Shown: positions 53,798-62,844, counted from the first letter of the stretch. The stretch is DNA of 64,000 nucleotides from Pseudonocardia sp. 73-21 (GCF_001899645.1 NZ_MKVV01000111.1:64919-128918); one strand, 5' to 3'. Program-made: numbers and translations. The notes: generated by a model from the letters alone, not told the origin.

Positions 53798-54819
53798 CCG
53801 CCCGCAACACCCAGGCCAGAAGGGGGGCACCCGTGTCCGAAGCCCGCGTCATCCCGTTGCACCCCGATGCGTCGGGCGGCCGCACCCGCTGGCGTCTCGG
53901 GAAGCCCGGCGTCGCGCCGGTCCAGCCTCCGGCCCCGGAACCGGAGCCCGAGCCCGTGGCCGCCGAGCCCGACCCGGCCGCCTGGGAGGGGGCGCTCGAG
54001 GCCGCGCTGACCTTCGCGCGCCGCCGTTTCGAGGGCGACTACGCCGTGGACGAGTTCGGCTTCGACGCCGACCTCACCGACAACCTGCTGCTCCCGGCCC
54101 TGCGCCCGCTCTACCAGAAGTGGTTCCGCGTGGAGACGATCGGCATGCACCACGTGCCCGACGTCGGCGGTGCGCTGGTGGTGGCCAACCACTCCGGCAC
54201 CCTGCCGCTCGACGGGCTGATGACGGCCGTGGCGCTGCACGACGACCACCCCGCCCAGCGCCACCTGCGCACGCTCGGCGCCGACCTGCTGTTCAAGCTC
54301 CCCGGCTTCGGCGCACTGGCCCGCAAGCAGGGCAGCACGCTGGCCTGCAACCCCGACGCCGAACGGCTGATGCGCTCCGGCGAGCTGGTCGGCGTGTGGC
54401 CGGAGGGCTTCAAGGGCATCGGCAAGCCGTTCCGCGACCGCTACAAGCTGCAGCGCTTCGGCCGGGGCGGCTTCGTCTCCGCCGCGCTGCGCACCGGGGT
54501 GCCGATCATCCCGTGCTCCATCGTGGGGGCCGAGGAGATCTACCCCAAGATCGGCGAGATCAAGGCGCTGGCCCGGCTGTTCGGCGCCCCGTACTTCCCG
54601 ATCACCCCGCTGTTCCCGCACCTCGGCCCGCTCGGGCTCGTCCCGCTGCCGAGCAAGTGGTACATCGAGTTCGGCGAGCCGATCCGCACCGACGCCCTCG
54701 ACCCCGCCGACGCCGAGGACCCGATGACGGTCTTCAACCTCACCGACCAGGTCCGGGAGACCATCCAGCACACCCTGTACCGGCTGCTGAGCCAGCGCCG
54801 CAACGCGTTCCTGGGCTGA
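53794..54819 (+). CDS. Lysophospholipid acyltransferase-like protein (Rv0502-like)
   Basis: The 341-residue protein has a disordered ~75-residue N-terminus with a proline/glutamate run, then an LPLAT acyltransferase domain. The motif VVANHSGTLPLDGLM supplies the catalytic His, but the Asp is seven residues after it, not five as in PlsC, which points to the MGAT-like subfamily. GVWPEGFKGIGKPF is the substrate-binding second motif. No membrane helix is evident, so it may attach peripherally. It is coupled to the SDR gene by an ATGA overlap, suggesting a joint lipid or glycolipid task. Confidence 0.85.
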   Translation: MTARNTQARRGAPVSEARVIPLHPDASGGRTRWRLGKPGVAPVQPPAPEPEPEPVAAEPDPAAWEGALEAALTFARRRFEGDYAVDEFGFDADLTDNLLLPALRPLYQKWFRVETIGMHHVPDVGGALVVANHSGTLPLDGLMTAVALHDDHPAQRHLRTLGADLLFKLPGFGALARKQGSTLACNPDAERLMRSGELVGVWPEGFKGIGKPFRDRYKLQRFGRGGFVSAALRTGVPIIPCSIVGAEEIYPKIGEIKALARLFGAPYFPITPLFPHLGPLGLVPLPSKWYIEFGEPIRTDALDPADAEDPMTVFNLTDQVRETIQHTLYRLLSQRRNAFLG

Positions 54820-54829
54820 CCCCTGGGAA

Positions 54830-55735
54830 TCATCGCCGCCGGGCCGCCAGGCCCGCCGCCACCGCGCCGGCCAGGGCTCCCGCGCCCAGGACCGAGGGGA
54901 CGCCGATGCGAGCCGCCCTGCGGCCCGTGCGGAAGTCACGGATCTGCCAGCCGCGGTCCTTGGCGACGTCGCGCAGTTCGGAGTCGGGGTTGACCGCCAC
55001 CGCCGTGCCGACGGCCGAGAGCATCGGCACGTCGTTGACGGAGTCGGAGTAGGCGGTGCAGCGGCGCAGGTCGAGGCCCTCGGCCACGGCCAGGGCGCGC
55101 ACGGCGTGGGCCTTCGCCGGGCCGTGCAGGATCTCTCCCACCAGACGCCCCGTGTAGTGCCCGTCGACGTTCTCCGCGACGGTGCCCAGTGCGCCGGTGA
55201 GCCCGAGGCGCCGCGCGATGATCAGGGCCAGCTCGACGGGGGTGGCGGTGACCAGCCAGACGCGCTGGCCGGCGTCGAGGTGCATCTGGGCCAGCGCGCG
55301 GGTGCCCGCCCAGATGCGGTCGGCCATCAGCTCGTCGTAGATCTCCTCGCCGAGCTCGGTGATCTCGGCGACCGGACGCCCGGCGACGAACGACAGCGCG
55401 GTGTCGCGCCCGGTGGTGGTGGAGTAGGTGGTCTCGCGGCCACCGATCCGGAACTTCAGCTGCTGCCAGGCGAACCCGGCGAGGTCGGCGGTGGTGAAGA
55501 ACTTGCGGGCGGCGAGCCCGCGGGCGAAGTGGAAGATCGATGCGCCGATCATCATCGTGTTGTCGACGTCGAAGAACGCCGCGGCCGTGAGATCGGTCTG
55601 GGGGACGTCGGCCGGGCCGCTGTCACCCGCGGCCACGGCCGCGGCCGCTGAGGCCTCGCCCGCCACCACCGCAGGGTCCCGTTCCCGGACATCGGCCTCG
55701 GCGCCGTCGCCCGAACGCGTGTCTGCATCAACCAC
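54830..55735 (-). CDS. HAD-IB family phosphatase (SerB1-like)
   Basis: The 301-residue protein has a ~45-residue acidic/Ala-rich head, then a haloacid-dehalogenase phosphatase: motif I FFDVDNTM (nucleophile Asp and general acid), motif II VTATPVE, and motif [13 protein letters not shown]. Type IB caps and the sequence [18 protein letters not shown] match the Rv0505c (SerB1) group, whose members include phosphoserine phosphatase-like and lysophospholipid-related enzymes. A C-terminal hydrophobic helix may tether it to the membrane. It is convergent with the acyltransferase 11 bases away. Confidence 0.85.
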   Translation of the reverse strand: MVDADTRSGDGAEADVRERDPAVVAGEASAAAAVAAGDSGPADVPQTDLTAAAFFDVDNTMMIGASIFHFARGLAARKFFTTADLAGFAWQQLKFRIGGRETTYSTTTGRDTALSFVAGRPVAEITELGEEIYDELMADRIWAGTRALAQMHLDAGQRVWLVTATPVELALIIARRLGLTGALGTVAENVDGHYTGRLVGEILHGPAKAHAVRALAVAEGLDLRRCTAYSDSVNDVPMLSAVGTAVAVNPDSELRDVAKDRGWQIRDFRTGRRAARIGVPSVLGAGALAGAVAAGLAARRR

Positions 55736-55773
55736 GCGCCCAGCCTACTGGCGTGACGACCCCGGAGAACCAA

Positions 55774-55807
55774 CGAGGCCGCCGCGGAATCCTCCGCGGC
55801 GGCCTCG
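55774..55807 (-). terminator. Perfect 15-bp hairpin between rsbN-like and SerB1-like genes
   Basis: Arms 55774-55788 and 55793-55807 are exact reverse complements around a 4-base loop. It lies 30 bases past the rsbN-like stop, so that gene is terminated before the SerB1-like gene, which has its own start 39 bases further on. Confidence 0.75.
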
Positions 55808-55836
55808 TCGTGAACCGTGAACGTCGAGCGTCGAGA

Positions 55837-57168
55837 TCAGCCGATCGTGACGCCGGGCATGCCGGGCAGCAGCGGCGGCAGGTTGATCGGCGGGAGCAGC
55901 GGTAGCGGCACCGGGACCGAGATGTTGCCGCCCGACGGAGCCGTGGTGGGGGCGCTGGACGGCGCGTCGGTGGACGTGCCGGGAGCGTCGGCGCCGTCGG
56001 TGGACGGGACGAGGCCCTGGGCCGGGGCCCCGGTCCGGGGCGCGGTGCTCGGCGCGCCCGGGCCGGTGCCGGCGCCGGGGGCCGACGGGTCGTCGGTGGT
56101 CGACTCCCCGGATCCCGTGGTCCCCCCGGTCCCCTCCGAGCCGGCCGTCCGCGGCGAGCAGGTGCCCGTGGCCGGCAGCGGACCGAGGTCGTCGACCGTG
56201 CCGGAGGTGACCCGGGCGCAGTTCGAGCGGTCGCTCAGCGCCTGGGTGCGGCCCAGGAGCCGGTCCAGGAGGCTGATGGAGTCGTCCGCACCGGGAACCG
56301 TGCTGGTGGGCAGCGCCGAGCGCAGGACCGACAGCTTGGCGGCCTGCTCCCCGGCCCACGCCCGCAGGTCGCCGAGGGCGGCGGACCCGCCGGCGTCCTC
56401 GGAGTCCATGAGGGCGCGGGACCCGTCTCCGGTGGAGGAGTCGAAGTCCTGGATCGCCGACTGCACGAGCTGGGGATCGGCCGCGATCCCGGCCGGGTTG
56501 GTCGTGACGAGCTTCTCGACCTCGTCGAGGCGCGTCGTGGCGAGCTCGAGCTGGCGGTGGGCCTTGGCGGACTTGTCGAACGTCATCGCGAGCCCGGCCG
56601 ACTCGGCCACCCGCTTGACGGGGTAGAGGGCGTCGCCGGGCAGCGCGTCACGGCTGGCGAAGATGCTGCCGCCGGCCGCGGCGACCACCGCGACCAGAGC
56701 CGCCGCACCGAGCACGAGGGCACGCCGGCTCAGACCGCGGGCCGTCGAGCGCGCCCTGCCGCGGGGGCGGCCCTCCGGGCGGCTCGACATGCTCCGGGGC
56801 AGCGTGTGACGACCGGGGCGGCGACCGGCCCGGACCAGCGGCACCAGGTCCTCGTCGGGCTCGTCGGCGACGGAGGGCTCGACGGCGGGTGCGACCGCGG
56901 TGACGGCAGGCATGACCGTGGTCACCGCGTCGTCCGGCGCGGCGGCCTCGGGCTGCGCCAGCATCGCCATGAGGCGGGCGCGGGCGCGCGCCTTCTCGTC
57001 GGGGCGGGGCGCGTACGCCCCGCCCGCGGACCGCAGCATGGCCGCGATCTCCAGATCACGCGCCAGTCCGGGGTCGGCGACGGAACCGGGGGTTCGCCCC
57101 TGCTCGATCGCCGCTGCGAACTGCTCTGCTTCCCAACCGGGATCAACAGGGCCCTGTTCGGCGGGCAT
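55837..57168 (-). CDS. rsbN: RsbN-like anti-sigma factor with DUF5667 domain
   Basis: The 443-residue membrane protein has a cytoplasmic N-terminus (~1-140, WEAEQFAAAIEQG and MLRSAGGAYAPRPDEKARARARL) that would hold the sigma factor, one membrane helix (~150-172), and an outside DUF5667 domain beginning SRDALPGDALYPVKRVAES. A Thr/Pro/Gly-rich extracytoplasmic tail follows. In Streptomyces, RsbN is the anti-sigma of BldN and is encoded next to it, as here. A BldN-type promoter lies upstream, giving a feedback loop. The ATG at 57168 or one five codons earlier could be the start. Confidence 0.8.
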   Translation of the reverse strand: MPAEQGPVDPGWEAEQFAAAIEQGRTPGSVADPGLARDLEIAAMLRSAGGAYAPRPDEKARARARLMAMLAQPEAAAPDDAVTTVMPAVTAVAPAVEPSVADEPDEDLVPLVRAGRRPGRHTLPRSMSSRPEGRPRGRARSTARGLSRRALVLGAAALVAVVAAAGGSIFASRDALPGDALYPVKRVAESAGLAMTFDKSAKAHRQLELATTRLDEVEKLVTTNPAGIAADPQLVQSAIQDFDSSTGDGSRALMDSEDAGGSAALGDLRAWAGEQAAKLSVLRSALPTSTVPGADDSISLLDRLLGRTQALSDRSNCARVTSGTVDDLGPLPATGTCSPRTAGSEGTGGTTGSGESTTDDPSAPGAGTGPGAPSTAPRTGAPAQGLVPSTDGADAPGTSTDAPSSAPTTAPSGGNISVPVPLPLLPPINLPPLLPGMPGVTIG

Positions 57169-57245
57169 GTTGGCCGTCCTCACTGCACACCTGCGCTGTA
57201 CGAGCTGCGGTGCTGGCGCACCACAGGCTCCCGACGTTCACCCAC

Positions 57246-57273
57246 ACAACGATCGGCAGCGGAGCAGGTTACG
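57246..57273 (-). promoter_or_regulatory. BldN-type promoter of the rsbN-like gene
   Basis: On the reverse strand a -35 CGTAAC (57268-57273) and -10 CGTTGT (57246-57251) are separated by exactly 16 bases. I recall the Streptomyces BldN consensus as CGTAAC-N16-CGTTGA, so only the last base differs. Transcription would start near 57239, about 70 bases before the ATG. It predicts that BldN drives its own anti-sigma gene. Confidence 0.7.
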
Positions 57274-57355
57274 GGTGTGCGACCGTTCACCGCATCGAGT
57301 CGTTCATTCGCCGCACCCGTAACGTTCCGGGGGTGGGCTCCGATAAGGCGGAAAC

Positions 57356-58054
57356 TCATCGCAGCCCCTCCGGTAACAGCTGGGCGAGCCGACGGACCGC
57401 ACGGTGCTGCAGGGCCTTGACGGCCCCCTCGTTGCGATCCATGATGACCGCCGTTTCGGCCACCGACAGCCCCTGCAGGAACCGCAGCTTGATGCATTCC
57501 TGCTGGTCGGGGTTCAGTTTGCCGATGCACTTGAGGAGCTCGTTGTTGGTGGCCCCGTCGAGCACCTGCTGCTCCGGGCCGCTGGTGCTCGGTGAGAGTT
57601 CGACGATCTCGGCAGTGGTCTGCTCGAGCCGGTAGCGGCTCGACTTCACGTGGTCGAAGATCAGGTTGCGCGCGATGGTGACGAACCACGCACCGATGTC
57701 ACGGCCCTGGTAGCTCACCGAGGTGATGCGGCGCAGCGCGCGGACGAACGTCTCCTGGGTGATGTCCTCGGCGAGGGTGCGGTCACCCATCCGGAACAGC
57801 ACGAACCGGAACACGACGTCGTAGTAGCGGTCGAACAGCTCGCCGAAGGCGGCCATGTCGCCGGCCTGTGCGGCCTTGACGAGCGCCCAGGCGCCGTTGG
57901 CGTCCTCGGGCTCGGCGGGCGGGGCGGCGTCCGGGTCCGGGGCGGCCTCGTCGGCGCCGTGCGGTCGCTGCCGGGGGAGCGGCGGGCCCGTCACCGGGGC
58001 GTTCCGGGTGGGACCCGGGGGCGCCCCGACCGGGGGAGCGGTCGTCGGGGACAT
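57356..58054 (-). CDS. bldN: BldN-type ECF sigma factor
   Basis: The 232-residue sigma factor has region 2 (AFGELFDRYYDVVFRFVL, then AEDITQETFVRALRRI) and region 4 (LNPDQQECIKLRFLQGLSVAETA through EGAVKALQHRAVRRLAQLLP). These two stretches match Streptomyces BldN closely from memory. BldN controls aerial hyphae and sporulation genes there, and is a pro-sigma with an N-terminal extension; here a Pro-rich ~50-residue extension is present. The ATG at 58054 has GGAGG five bases upstream, inside a hairpin. The order with rsbN, glutaredoxin, rex and hemA resembles S. coelicolor SCO3319-SCO3324. Confidence 0.88.
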   Translation of the reverse strand: MSPTTAPPVGAPPGPTRNAPVTGPPLPRQRPHGADEAAPDPDAAPPAEPEDANGAWALVKAAQAGDMAAFGELFDRYYDVVFRFVLFRMGDRTLAEDITQETFVRALRRITSVSYQGRDIGAWFVTIARNLIFDHVKSSRYRLEQTTAEIVELSPSTSGPEQQVLDGATNNELLKCIGKLNPDQQECIKLRFLQGLSVAETAVIMDRNEGAVKALQHRAVRRLAQLLPEGLR

Positions 58055-58060
58055 CGATAC

Positions 58061-58078
58061 CTCCCCACCCGTGGGGAG
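58061..58078 (-). promoter_or_regulatory. Hairpin covering the bldN ribosome-binding site
   Basis: In the bldN message, CUCCCCA (58078-58072) pairs perfectly with UGGGGAG (58067-58061) around a 4-base loop. The second arm contains most of the Shine-Dalgarno sequence GGGGAGG (58066-58060), five bases before the AUG. A 7-bp GC-rich stem should hide this site and lower translation, unless a protein or another structure opens it. Confidence 0.55.
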
Positions 58079-58503
58079 ACGGGTGGCTTCGGTGTGGAGT
58101 AGCCGGGGCGGTCGCATTCGGGGGTCAGACCTCGCACCCGTGTCGGACAGGACGCCGCGGACGGATCCGCGATGTGCTGATCACAACAGGCTGCATGCCA
58201 CTCCCTTGGGTGAGTCTCGCGACGAACCGGTGCGTCGGGGCGTTGAGTAAGCCGTAAGCAGTTGTCTCTGTCGCGGCGGAGCATACGACCGACACGGTGT
58301 GGTGAAAGACGCAGTGCCGCTCGCCGTACTCCTGTTCCGGTGAGCGGACGACTACGCGCGGTCAACGTAGCGGGCATCCGCGTGTCGCCTTCCGCCCGGG
58401 GGCGTGACCCCGCGCCGAACGCCGCGACGGGCGCGCCGCACGGCCCGTGCCAGACTCGCGTCAGGCCCGTTCCCGAAGCCCTCGAGCAGACCCCTGGAGT
58501 GCC
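58079..58503. other. Divergent promoter region between bldN and the acyl-CoA ligase
   Basis: This 425-base region must hold the bldN promoter and that of the divergent ligase gene. Open frames across it have no protein-like features. I searched by eye for a BldD-type operator and found none that matched well. No other inverted repeat stood out. Confidence 0.4.
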
Positions 58504-60078
58504 GTGGACAGCACGTCCCCACCCGCGTCCGACGGGCACTCGCCCACCCACGTCGCGGAGCTCGTGGCGCGCGCGGCGGCCCGAGTCCCCGATCAGCCCG
58601 CGATCGTCGATGTGAGCAGGAAAAACACACTGACGTGGTTCGACCTGGACTCGGCGGTGTCCGCGGAGGCCACGCGCCTGCTCGCGGCGGGCGTCTCGAG
58701 GGGTGACCGGGTCGTGGTCCGGCTGGCCAACGGGGCGCCGTTCTGCGTGGCCGTCCTGGGGGCGATGAGGGCGGGTGCGGTGGCCGTTCCGCACGGTCCG
58801 ATCGCGGTGCCGCGGGAGCTCCGGATCGTGTTCGACGACTGCCGTCCCGCGGTCGTGGTGGCTGCGGAGGGTGACGAAGCCGCGACGGCTGCCGCGGCCG
58901 CCGTCGGGGCCGCGGTGATCGCTCCGCCCGACGTCACGACCCGCTCGCAGGCCCCCTCGGCCGAGGCTCCCCCGAGCCACTCCGGAGGTGGGGAGGACAT
59001 CGCGCTCCTCGTCTACACCTCGGGCACCACGGGGGTGCCCCGCGGCGTCCGGTTGTCGCACCGCGCCGTGCTGGCCAACCGGGAGCAGGCCGGGCAGCTG
59101 CGCCCGCCGCTCGTGGCGCCCGTCGACCGGGTGCTGCTCTCCCTGCCGCTGTTCCACGTCTTCGGGCTCGCCGCGGGCTTCCTGCAGGTCTGCTGGGCCG
59201 GCGCCACCGTGGTGCTCACCGACCGCTTCGAGCCGGCCCACATCGCGGAGGTCCTCGTCGCGGAGCGGGTGAGCGGCGTCGCCGGGGTGCCGTCGATGTA
59301 CCGGGCGCTGCTCGACCTCCCGCCCGACGAGCTGCGTGCGGCCATGGCGGGGGTCCGGCTCTGCACCTCCGGCGGGGCTCCGCTGCCGGCGAAGTGGCTG
59401 GCCCGGTTCCGGGAGGCGACCGGTCTGTCGATCTTCGAGGGCTACGGCCTGACCGAAGGCGGTCCGGTGATCACCACCAACCCGCTCGACGCCGCCCCGA
59501 AGGCCGGCTCCGTGGGCCGGGCGCTGCCGGGTGTGGAGCTGCGGCTGGTGGACACCGAGGGCCGGCCGATCGACACGCCCTCCGAGCCCGACCCCGACGA
59601 CATCGACGAGGAGGTCTCCGACCCGAGCCAGGACACCGGCCTGGTCGCGTTGCGCGGGCCCAACCTGTTCTCCGGCTACTGGCCCGACGGTGAGGGCGGC
59701 CCCGACGCCGACGGCTGGTTCCGCACGGCCGACGTCGGCTTCCTGGACACGGACGGCGACCTGCACCTCGTCGACCGCTCGTCGGACCTCGTGATCGTCA
59801 ACGGCTTCAACGTCTACCCGCGTGAGGTCGAGCAGGTGCTGCTGGAGATCGACGGCGTCACGGAGGCCGCGGTGGTCGGCGTCGCGGACGACCGCACCGG
59901 TGAGGCGGTCAAGGCCGTGCTCGTCGGTTCGCCGGAGCTGACCGAGGACACGGTGCGGGCGCACTGCGCGGTGCGGCTGGCCCGGTTCAAGGTGCCCGCG
60001 GTGATCCAGTTCGTGGACGAGCTGCCCCGCACCCCCACGGGCAAGGTCGCCCGCCGGCAGCTGGCGGCGGGCGCATGA
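58504..60078 (+). CDS. Acyl-CoA synthetase/AMP-binding ligase
   Basis: The 524-residue enzyme has A3 YTSGTTGVPRGVRLSH (~175-190), A5 EGYGLTEGGPVIT, A7 RTADVGFLDTDGD, A8 DRSSDLVIVNGFNVYPREVEQ and A10 Lys in TPTGKVARRQL. In A3 the usual Lys is Arg (VPRG), which is seen in active ligases too. It has a ~20-residue acidic insert (DPDDIDEEVSDPSQD) before the hinge. The GTG at 58504 was chosen. It overlaps the glutaredoxin gene by four bases. In this position related genomes carry an AMP-binding gene; the substrate is unknown. Confidence 0.85.
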   Translation: MDSTSPPASDGHSPTHVAELVARAAARVPDQPAIVDVSRKNTLTWFDLDSAVSAEATRLLAAGVSRGDRVVVRLANGAPFCVAVLGAMRAGAVAVPHGPIAVPRELRIVFDDCRPAVVVAAEGDEAATAAAAAVGAAVIAPPDVTTRSQAPSAEAPPSHSGGGEDIALLVYTSGTTGVPRGVRLSHRAVLANREQAGQLRPPLVAPVDRVLLSLPLFHVFGLAAGFLQVCWAGATVVLTDRFEPAHIAEVLVAERVSGVAGVPSMYRALLDLPPDELRAAMAGVRLCTSGGAPLPAKWLARFREATGLSIFEGYGLTEGGPVITTNPLDAAPKAGSVGRALPGVELRLVDTEGRPIDTPSEPDPDDIDEEVSDPSQDTGLVALRGPNLFSGYWPDGEGGPDADGWFRTADVGFLDTDGDLHLVDRSSDLVIVNGFNVYPREVEQVLLEIDGVTEAAVVGVADDRTGEAVKAVLVGSPELTEDTVRAHCAVRLARFKVPAVIQFVDELPRTPTGKVARRQLAAGA

Positions 60079-60311
60079 GCCACCGGGTCACCATCTACAC
60101 CCGCGCCGACTGCTCCCTGTGCGTCACGGCCGAGGCCGACGTCGAGCGGATCTGCGACGAGCTGGGCATCGAGTGGACAGCCGTGGACGTCGACGCCGAC
60201 GGCGAGCTGCGCGCCGAGTACGGCGACCGGGTGCCCGTCATCATGGTGGACGGCCGCGAACACGGATTCTGGCGGGTGGAGGAGCCGCGGCTGCGGAAGG
60301 CGCTGGCCTGA
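60075..60311 (+). CDS. Glutaredoxin-family protein (Rv0508-like)
   Basis: The 78-residue protein has the thioredoxin fold with active-site CSLC (Cys13, Cys16) in YTRADCSLC, and the cis-Pro loop RVPVIMVDG. It matches the small DUF836-like glutaredoxins next to rex-hemA in actinobacteria (Rv0508 by position). Partner thiol is likely mycothiol or thioredoxin; no substrate is known. The ATG overlaps the ligase stop by four bases. Confidence 0.88.
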   Translation: MSHRVTIYTRADCSLCVTAEADVERICDELGIEWTAVDVDADGELRAEYGDRVPVIMVDGREHGFWRVEEPRLRKALA

Positions 60312-60369
60312 TCGGCGTCGCTCGGACCGCCGATCGAACCGCAAGCCGCCTCCCGGGCGAACCTTGGCC

Positions 60370-61953
60370 GTGAGCACGACAGCGGCACCCCCGGAGCCCC
60401 CCACCCCGACACCAACGGCGATCCCCCGTGGGTTCGCGGCGCTGATCGGGCTGCTGGCGGTGGGTGCCGCTCTCGCGTTCGGCCACCTCGTCGCGGCCCT
60501 GATCTCGCCCGCCTCGTCGCCCTACCTCGCGGTGGGCGACACCGTCATCCGCTTCTCGCCCGAACCTCTCACCGAGTTCGCGAAGGTCACGTTCGGCACC
60601 AACGACAAGCCGATCCTGCTCAGCGGCATCGCGGTGGTCATCGCGATCGTCGCGCTGCTGGCGGGGTTGGCGTCGCGGCGCAGCCCGCGGCCGGGCCTGG
60701 TCGTGATCGTCGTGCTGGGCGTGCTGGGGTTCGCCGCGGTGGCCATCGCCCCGGTGTTCTCGCCGCTCGACCTCGTCGCCCCGCTGGTGTCCGTCGCGGC
60801 CGGCGTGCTGTCGTTCCGCTGGCTGCACTCGCTGGCCCGCCGGGCCTACGCCACCGGGACCGACACCGCCGGCGGCGTCTCGCGCCGCAACGTCCTCATC
60901 GGCGGCTCGGTCGCCGTCGGCGTCGGTGCGCTCGCCGCGGGCGGGGGCGGGCTGCTGCTCGGCAACGGCGTCGGCGGCTCGCGCGAGACCGTCACCAAGC
61001 AGCTGCAGGCCGCCCGGCTGGTGGAGCGGGCCCCGGCGATCCCGGCGGGCGCCGCGTTCCCCGAGGCGGGCACGCCCACGTTCCTGACGGCCAACCCCGA
61101 CTTCTACCGGATCGACGTCGCGCTGCGGATCCCGAGCCAGACGGCGTCGGCCTGGTCGATGAAGATCCACGGCATGGTCGACAAGGAGATCACCCTCACC
61201 TTCGACGACCTGCTCGCCCGCCCGCTCGTGGAGCGCACGATCACGATGACGTGCGTCTCCAACCCCATCGGCGGCAACCTCATCTCCACCACCAACTTCA
61301 TCGGCGTGGAGCTGCGCGACATCCTCATGGAGGCGGGCGTCCAGCCCGGGGCCGACCAGCTGTTCAGCACGAGCGTCGACGGCTGGTACACCGGCACCCC
61401 CACCGACGTCGTGATGGAGCCGGGCCGAGGTGCGCTGCTGGCCATCGGGATGAACGGCGAGGCGCTGCCCCCGGAACACGGCTTCCCGGTGCGGATGGTG
61501 GTGCCCGGCCTGTACGGCTACGTCTCGGCCACCAAGTGGGTCGTCGACCTGGAGGCCACGACGTTCGCGGCGAAGCAGGGGTACTGGCGCGAGCGCTCGT
61601 GGGCGGTGAAGGCGCCGATCAAGACGATGTCGCGGATCGACTCGCCGCAGGGCTTCGCACAGGTGCCGGCGGGCAAGGTCACGGTGTCGGGCATCGCGTG
61701 GGCGCAGCACACGGGCATCGAGAAGGTCGAGGTCCGCGTGGACGGCGGCGCGTGGCAGGTCGCCGACCTCTCCACCGAGGTCAACATCAACACCTGGCGC
61801 ATGTGGCGCTCCGACTTCCAGCTGGGCGCGGGCAGTCACACGGTCCAGGTCCGGGCCACGGACAAGACCGGCTACACCCAGACCGAGACGCGGGCCGACC
61901 CGATCCCGGACGGTGCGTCCGGATGGCAGGCCACGATCTTCACCGTCAACTAG
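60370..61953 (+). CDS. Membrane-anchored sulfite-oxidase-family molybdopterin oxidoreductase
   Basis: The 527-residue protein has about four N-terminal membrane helices (~20-165, with SRRNVLIGG before the last) followed by an outside sulfite-oxidase fold. TITMTCVSNPIGGNLISTTNF holds the molybdenum-ligand Cys295, and PGLYGYVSATKWVVDLE plus the C-terminal dimer domain WAQHTGIEKVEVRVDGG complete it. It should carry molybdenum cofactor without a haem domain; the substrate is unknown. GTG 60370 was preferred over TTG 60364. It precedes a fasciclin lipoprotein gene, a pairing common in actinobacteria. Confidence 0.88.
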   Translation: MSTTAAPPEPPTPTPTAIPRGFAALIGLLAVGAALAFGHLVAALISPASSPYLAVGDTVIRFSPEPLTEFAKVTFGTNDKPILLSGIAVVIAIVALLAGLASRRSPRPGLVVIVVLGVLGFAAVAIAPVFSPLDLVAPLVSVAAGVLSFRWLHSLARRAYATGTDTAGGVSRRNVLIGGSVAVGVGALAAGGGGLLLGNGVGGSRETVTKQLQAARLVERAPAIPAGAAFPEAGTPTFLTANPDFYRIDVALRIPSQTASAWSMKIHGMVDKEITLTFDDLLARPLVERTITMTCVSNPIGGNLISTTNFIGVELRDILMEAGVQPGADQLFSTSVDGWYTGTPTDVVMEPGRGALLAIGMNGEALPPEHGFPVRMVVPGLYGYVSATKWVVDLEATTFAAKQGYWRERSWAVKAPIKTMSRIDSPQGFAQVPAGKVTVSGIAWAQHTGIEKVEVRVDGGAWQVADLSTEVNINTWRMWRSDFQLGAGSHTVQVRATDKTGYTQTETRADPIPDGASGWQATIFTVN

Positions 61954-62146
61954 CCCAACAGACTCACAGCCCACCCGATCGGCTCTCTCGACTGGCCTGA
62001 CCGGTGGATCTGTGCTGCACGACCGGACGTATAGGCAAGGCTCGTTGCCGAACCGTTACATCCGAAGACTGAACCACTTTCGGCTCAACGTCGAAAGCTC
62101 ACTGACAGGTCCGGAGCAACCGGGCCTCGCTCTAGGAGGAACACCC

Positions 62147-62824
62147 GTGCGAAAGATCCAGCGACTGGCCGCCGTCGGTGCCATGGCCGCCCTCACCGTG
62201 GCGCTGGCCGCCTGTGGCAGCTCCGAGACCGCGTCCACCGGGACCGCCACCTCGGCGCCCGCCGCCGCCGCCCCCACCTCGGCCGCCGCCGCGAGTGACG
62301 GCGTGACCACCAACGCCGACGTCTTCGGCCCGGCCTGCAGCAAGCTCCCGCAGGGCGACGCCCCGGGCTCGCTGAACAACATGGGCCCGAACCCGGTGGC
62401 CACCGCCGCGTCGAGCAACCCGCTGCTGACCACGCTGGTCACCGCCGTCGGCAAGGTTCCCGGCCTGGCCGACACGCTCAACTCGCAGAAGGCCATCACC
62501 GTCTACGCGCCGTACAACGACGCGTTCGCGGCGGTCCAGAAGTCCATCGGCGACGCGGCGTTCAACGCCCTGCTGGCCAACCCGACCAAGCTCGGCGCCC
62601 TGCTCAGCTACCACGTGGTCCCGCAGCGCTACGACGCCGCCGGCCTCGTCGCCGCCGGCAAGACCACCGAGCTCGCGGGTGGTGACGTCACCATCGGTGG
62701 CACCGCCACGGCGCCGACGCTGACCGACGGCTCGGGCAACACCGCCTCGGTGCTGTGCGGCAACATCCCCACCTCGAACGCCACCGTGTTCGTGATCGAC
62801 AAGGTTCTGATGCCGAAGTCCTGA
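62147..62824 (+). CDS. Fasciclin-domain lipoprotein (MPT83-like)
   Basis: The 225-residue protein starts with a lipoprotein signal (TVALAACGSS, Cys at ~23) and an Ala/Thr linker, followed by one fasciclin domain (~80-225) with TVYAPYNDAFAAV and LLSYHVVPQRYDAAGL. This is the architecture of mycobacterial MPT83/MPT70. It should sit on the outer membrane face and mediate adhesion or sensing. AGGAGGA lies 6 bases before the GTG, a strong site. The 193-base gap before it may hold an ECF-type promoter, but I could not assign one. Confidence 0.9.
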   Translation: MRKIQRLAAVGAMAALTVALAACGSSETASTGTATSAPAAAAPTSAAAASDGVTTNADVFGPACSKLPQGDAPGSLNNMGPNPVATAASSNPLLTTLVTAVGKVPGLADTLNSQKAITVYAPYNDAFAAVQKSIGDAAFNALLANPTKLGALLSYHVVPQRYDAAGLVAAGKTTELAGGDVTIGGTATAPTLTDGSGNTASVLCGNIPTSNATVFVIDKVLMPKS

Positions 62825-62844
62825 TCCAGGGCTGAGTGCGACGT

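Noticed and set aside
58079-58503. BldD-type operator upstream of bldN
   Set aside because: The best candidate near 58200-58218 misses several required positions of the consensus as I know it.
61954-62146. ECF sigma promoter before the fasciclin gene
   Set aside because: GAACC and CGT elements exist, but no pair has the required 16-18 base spacing.
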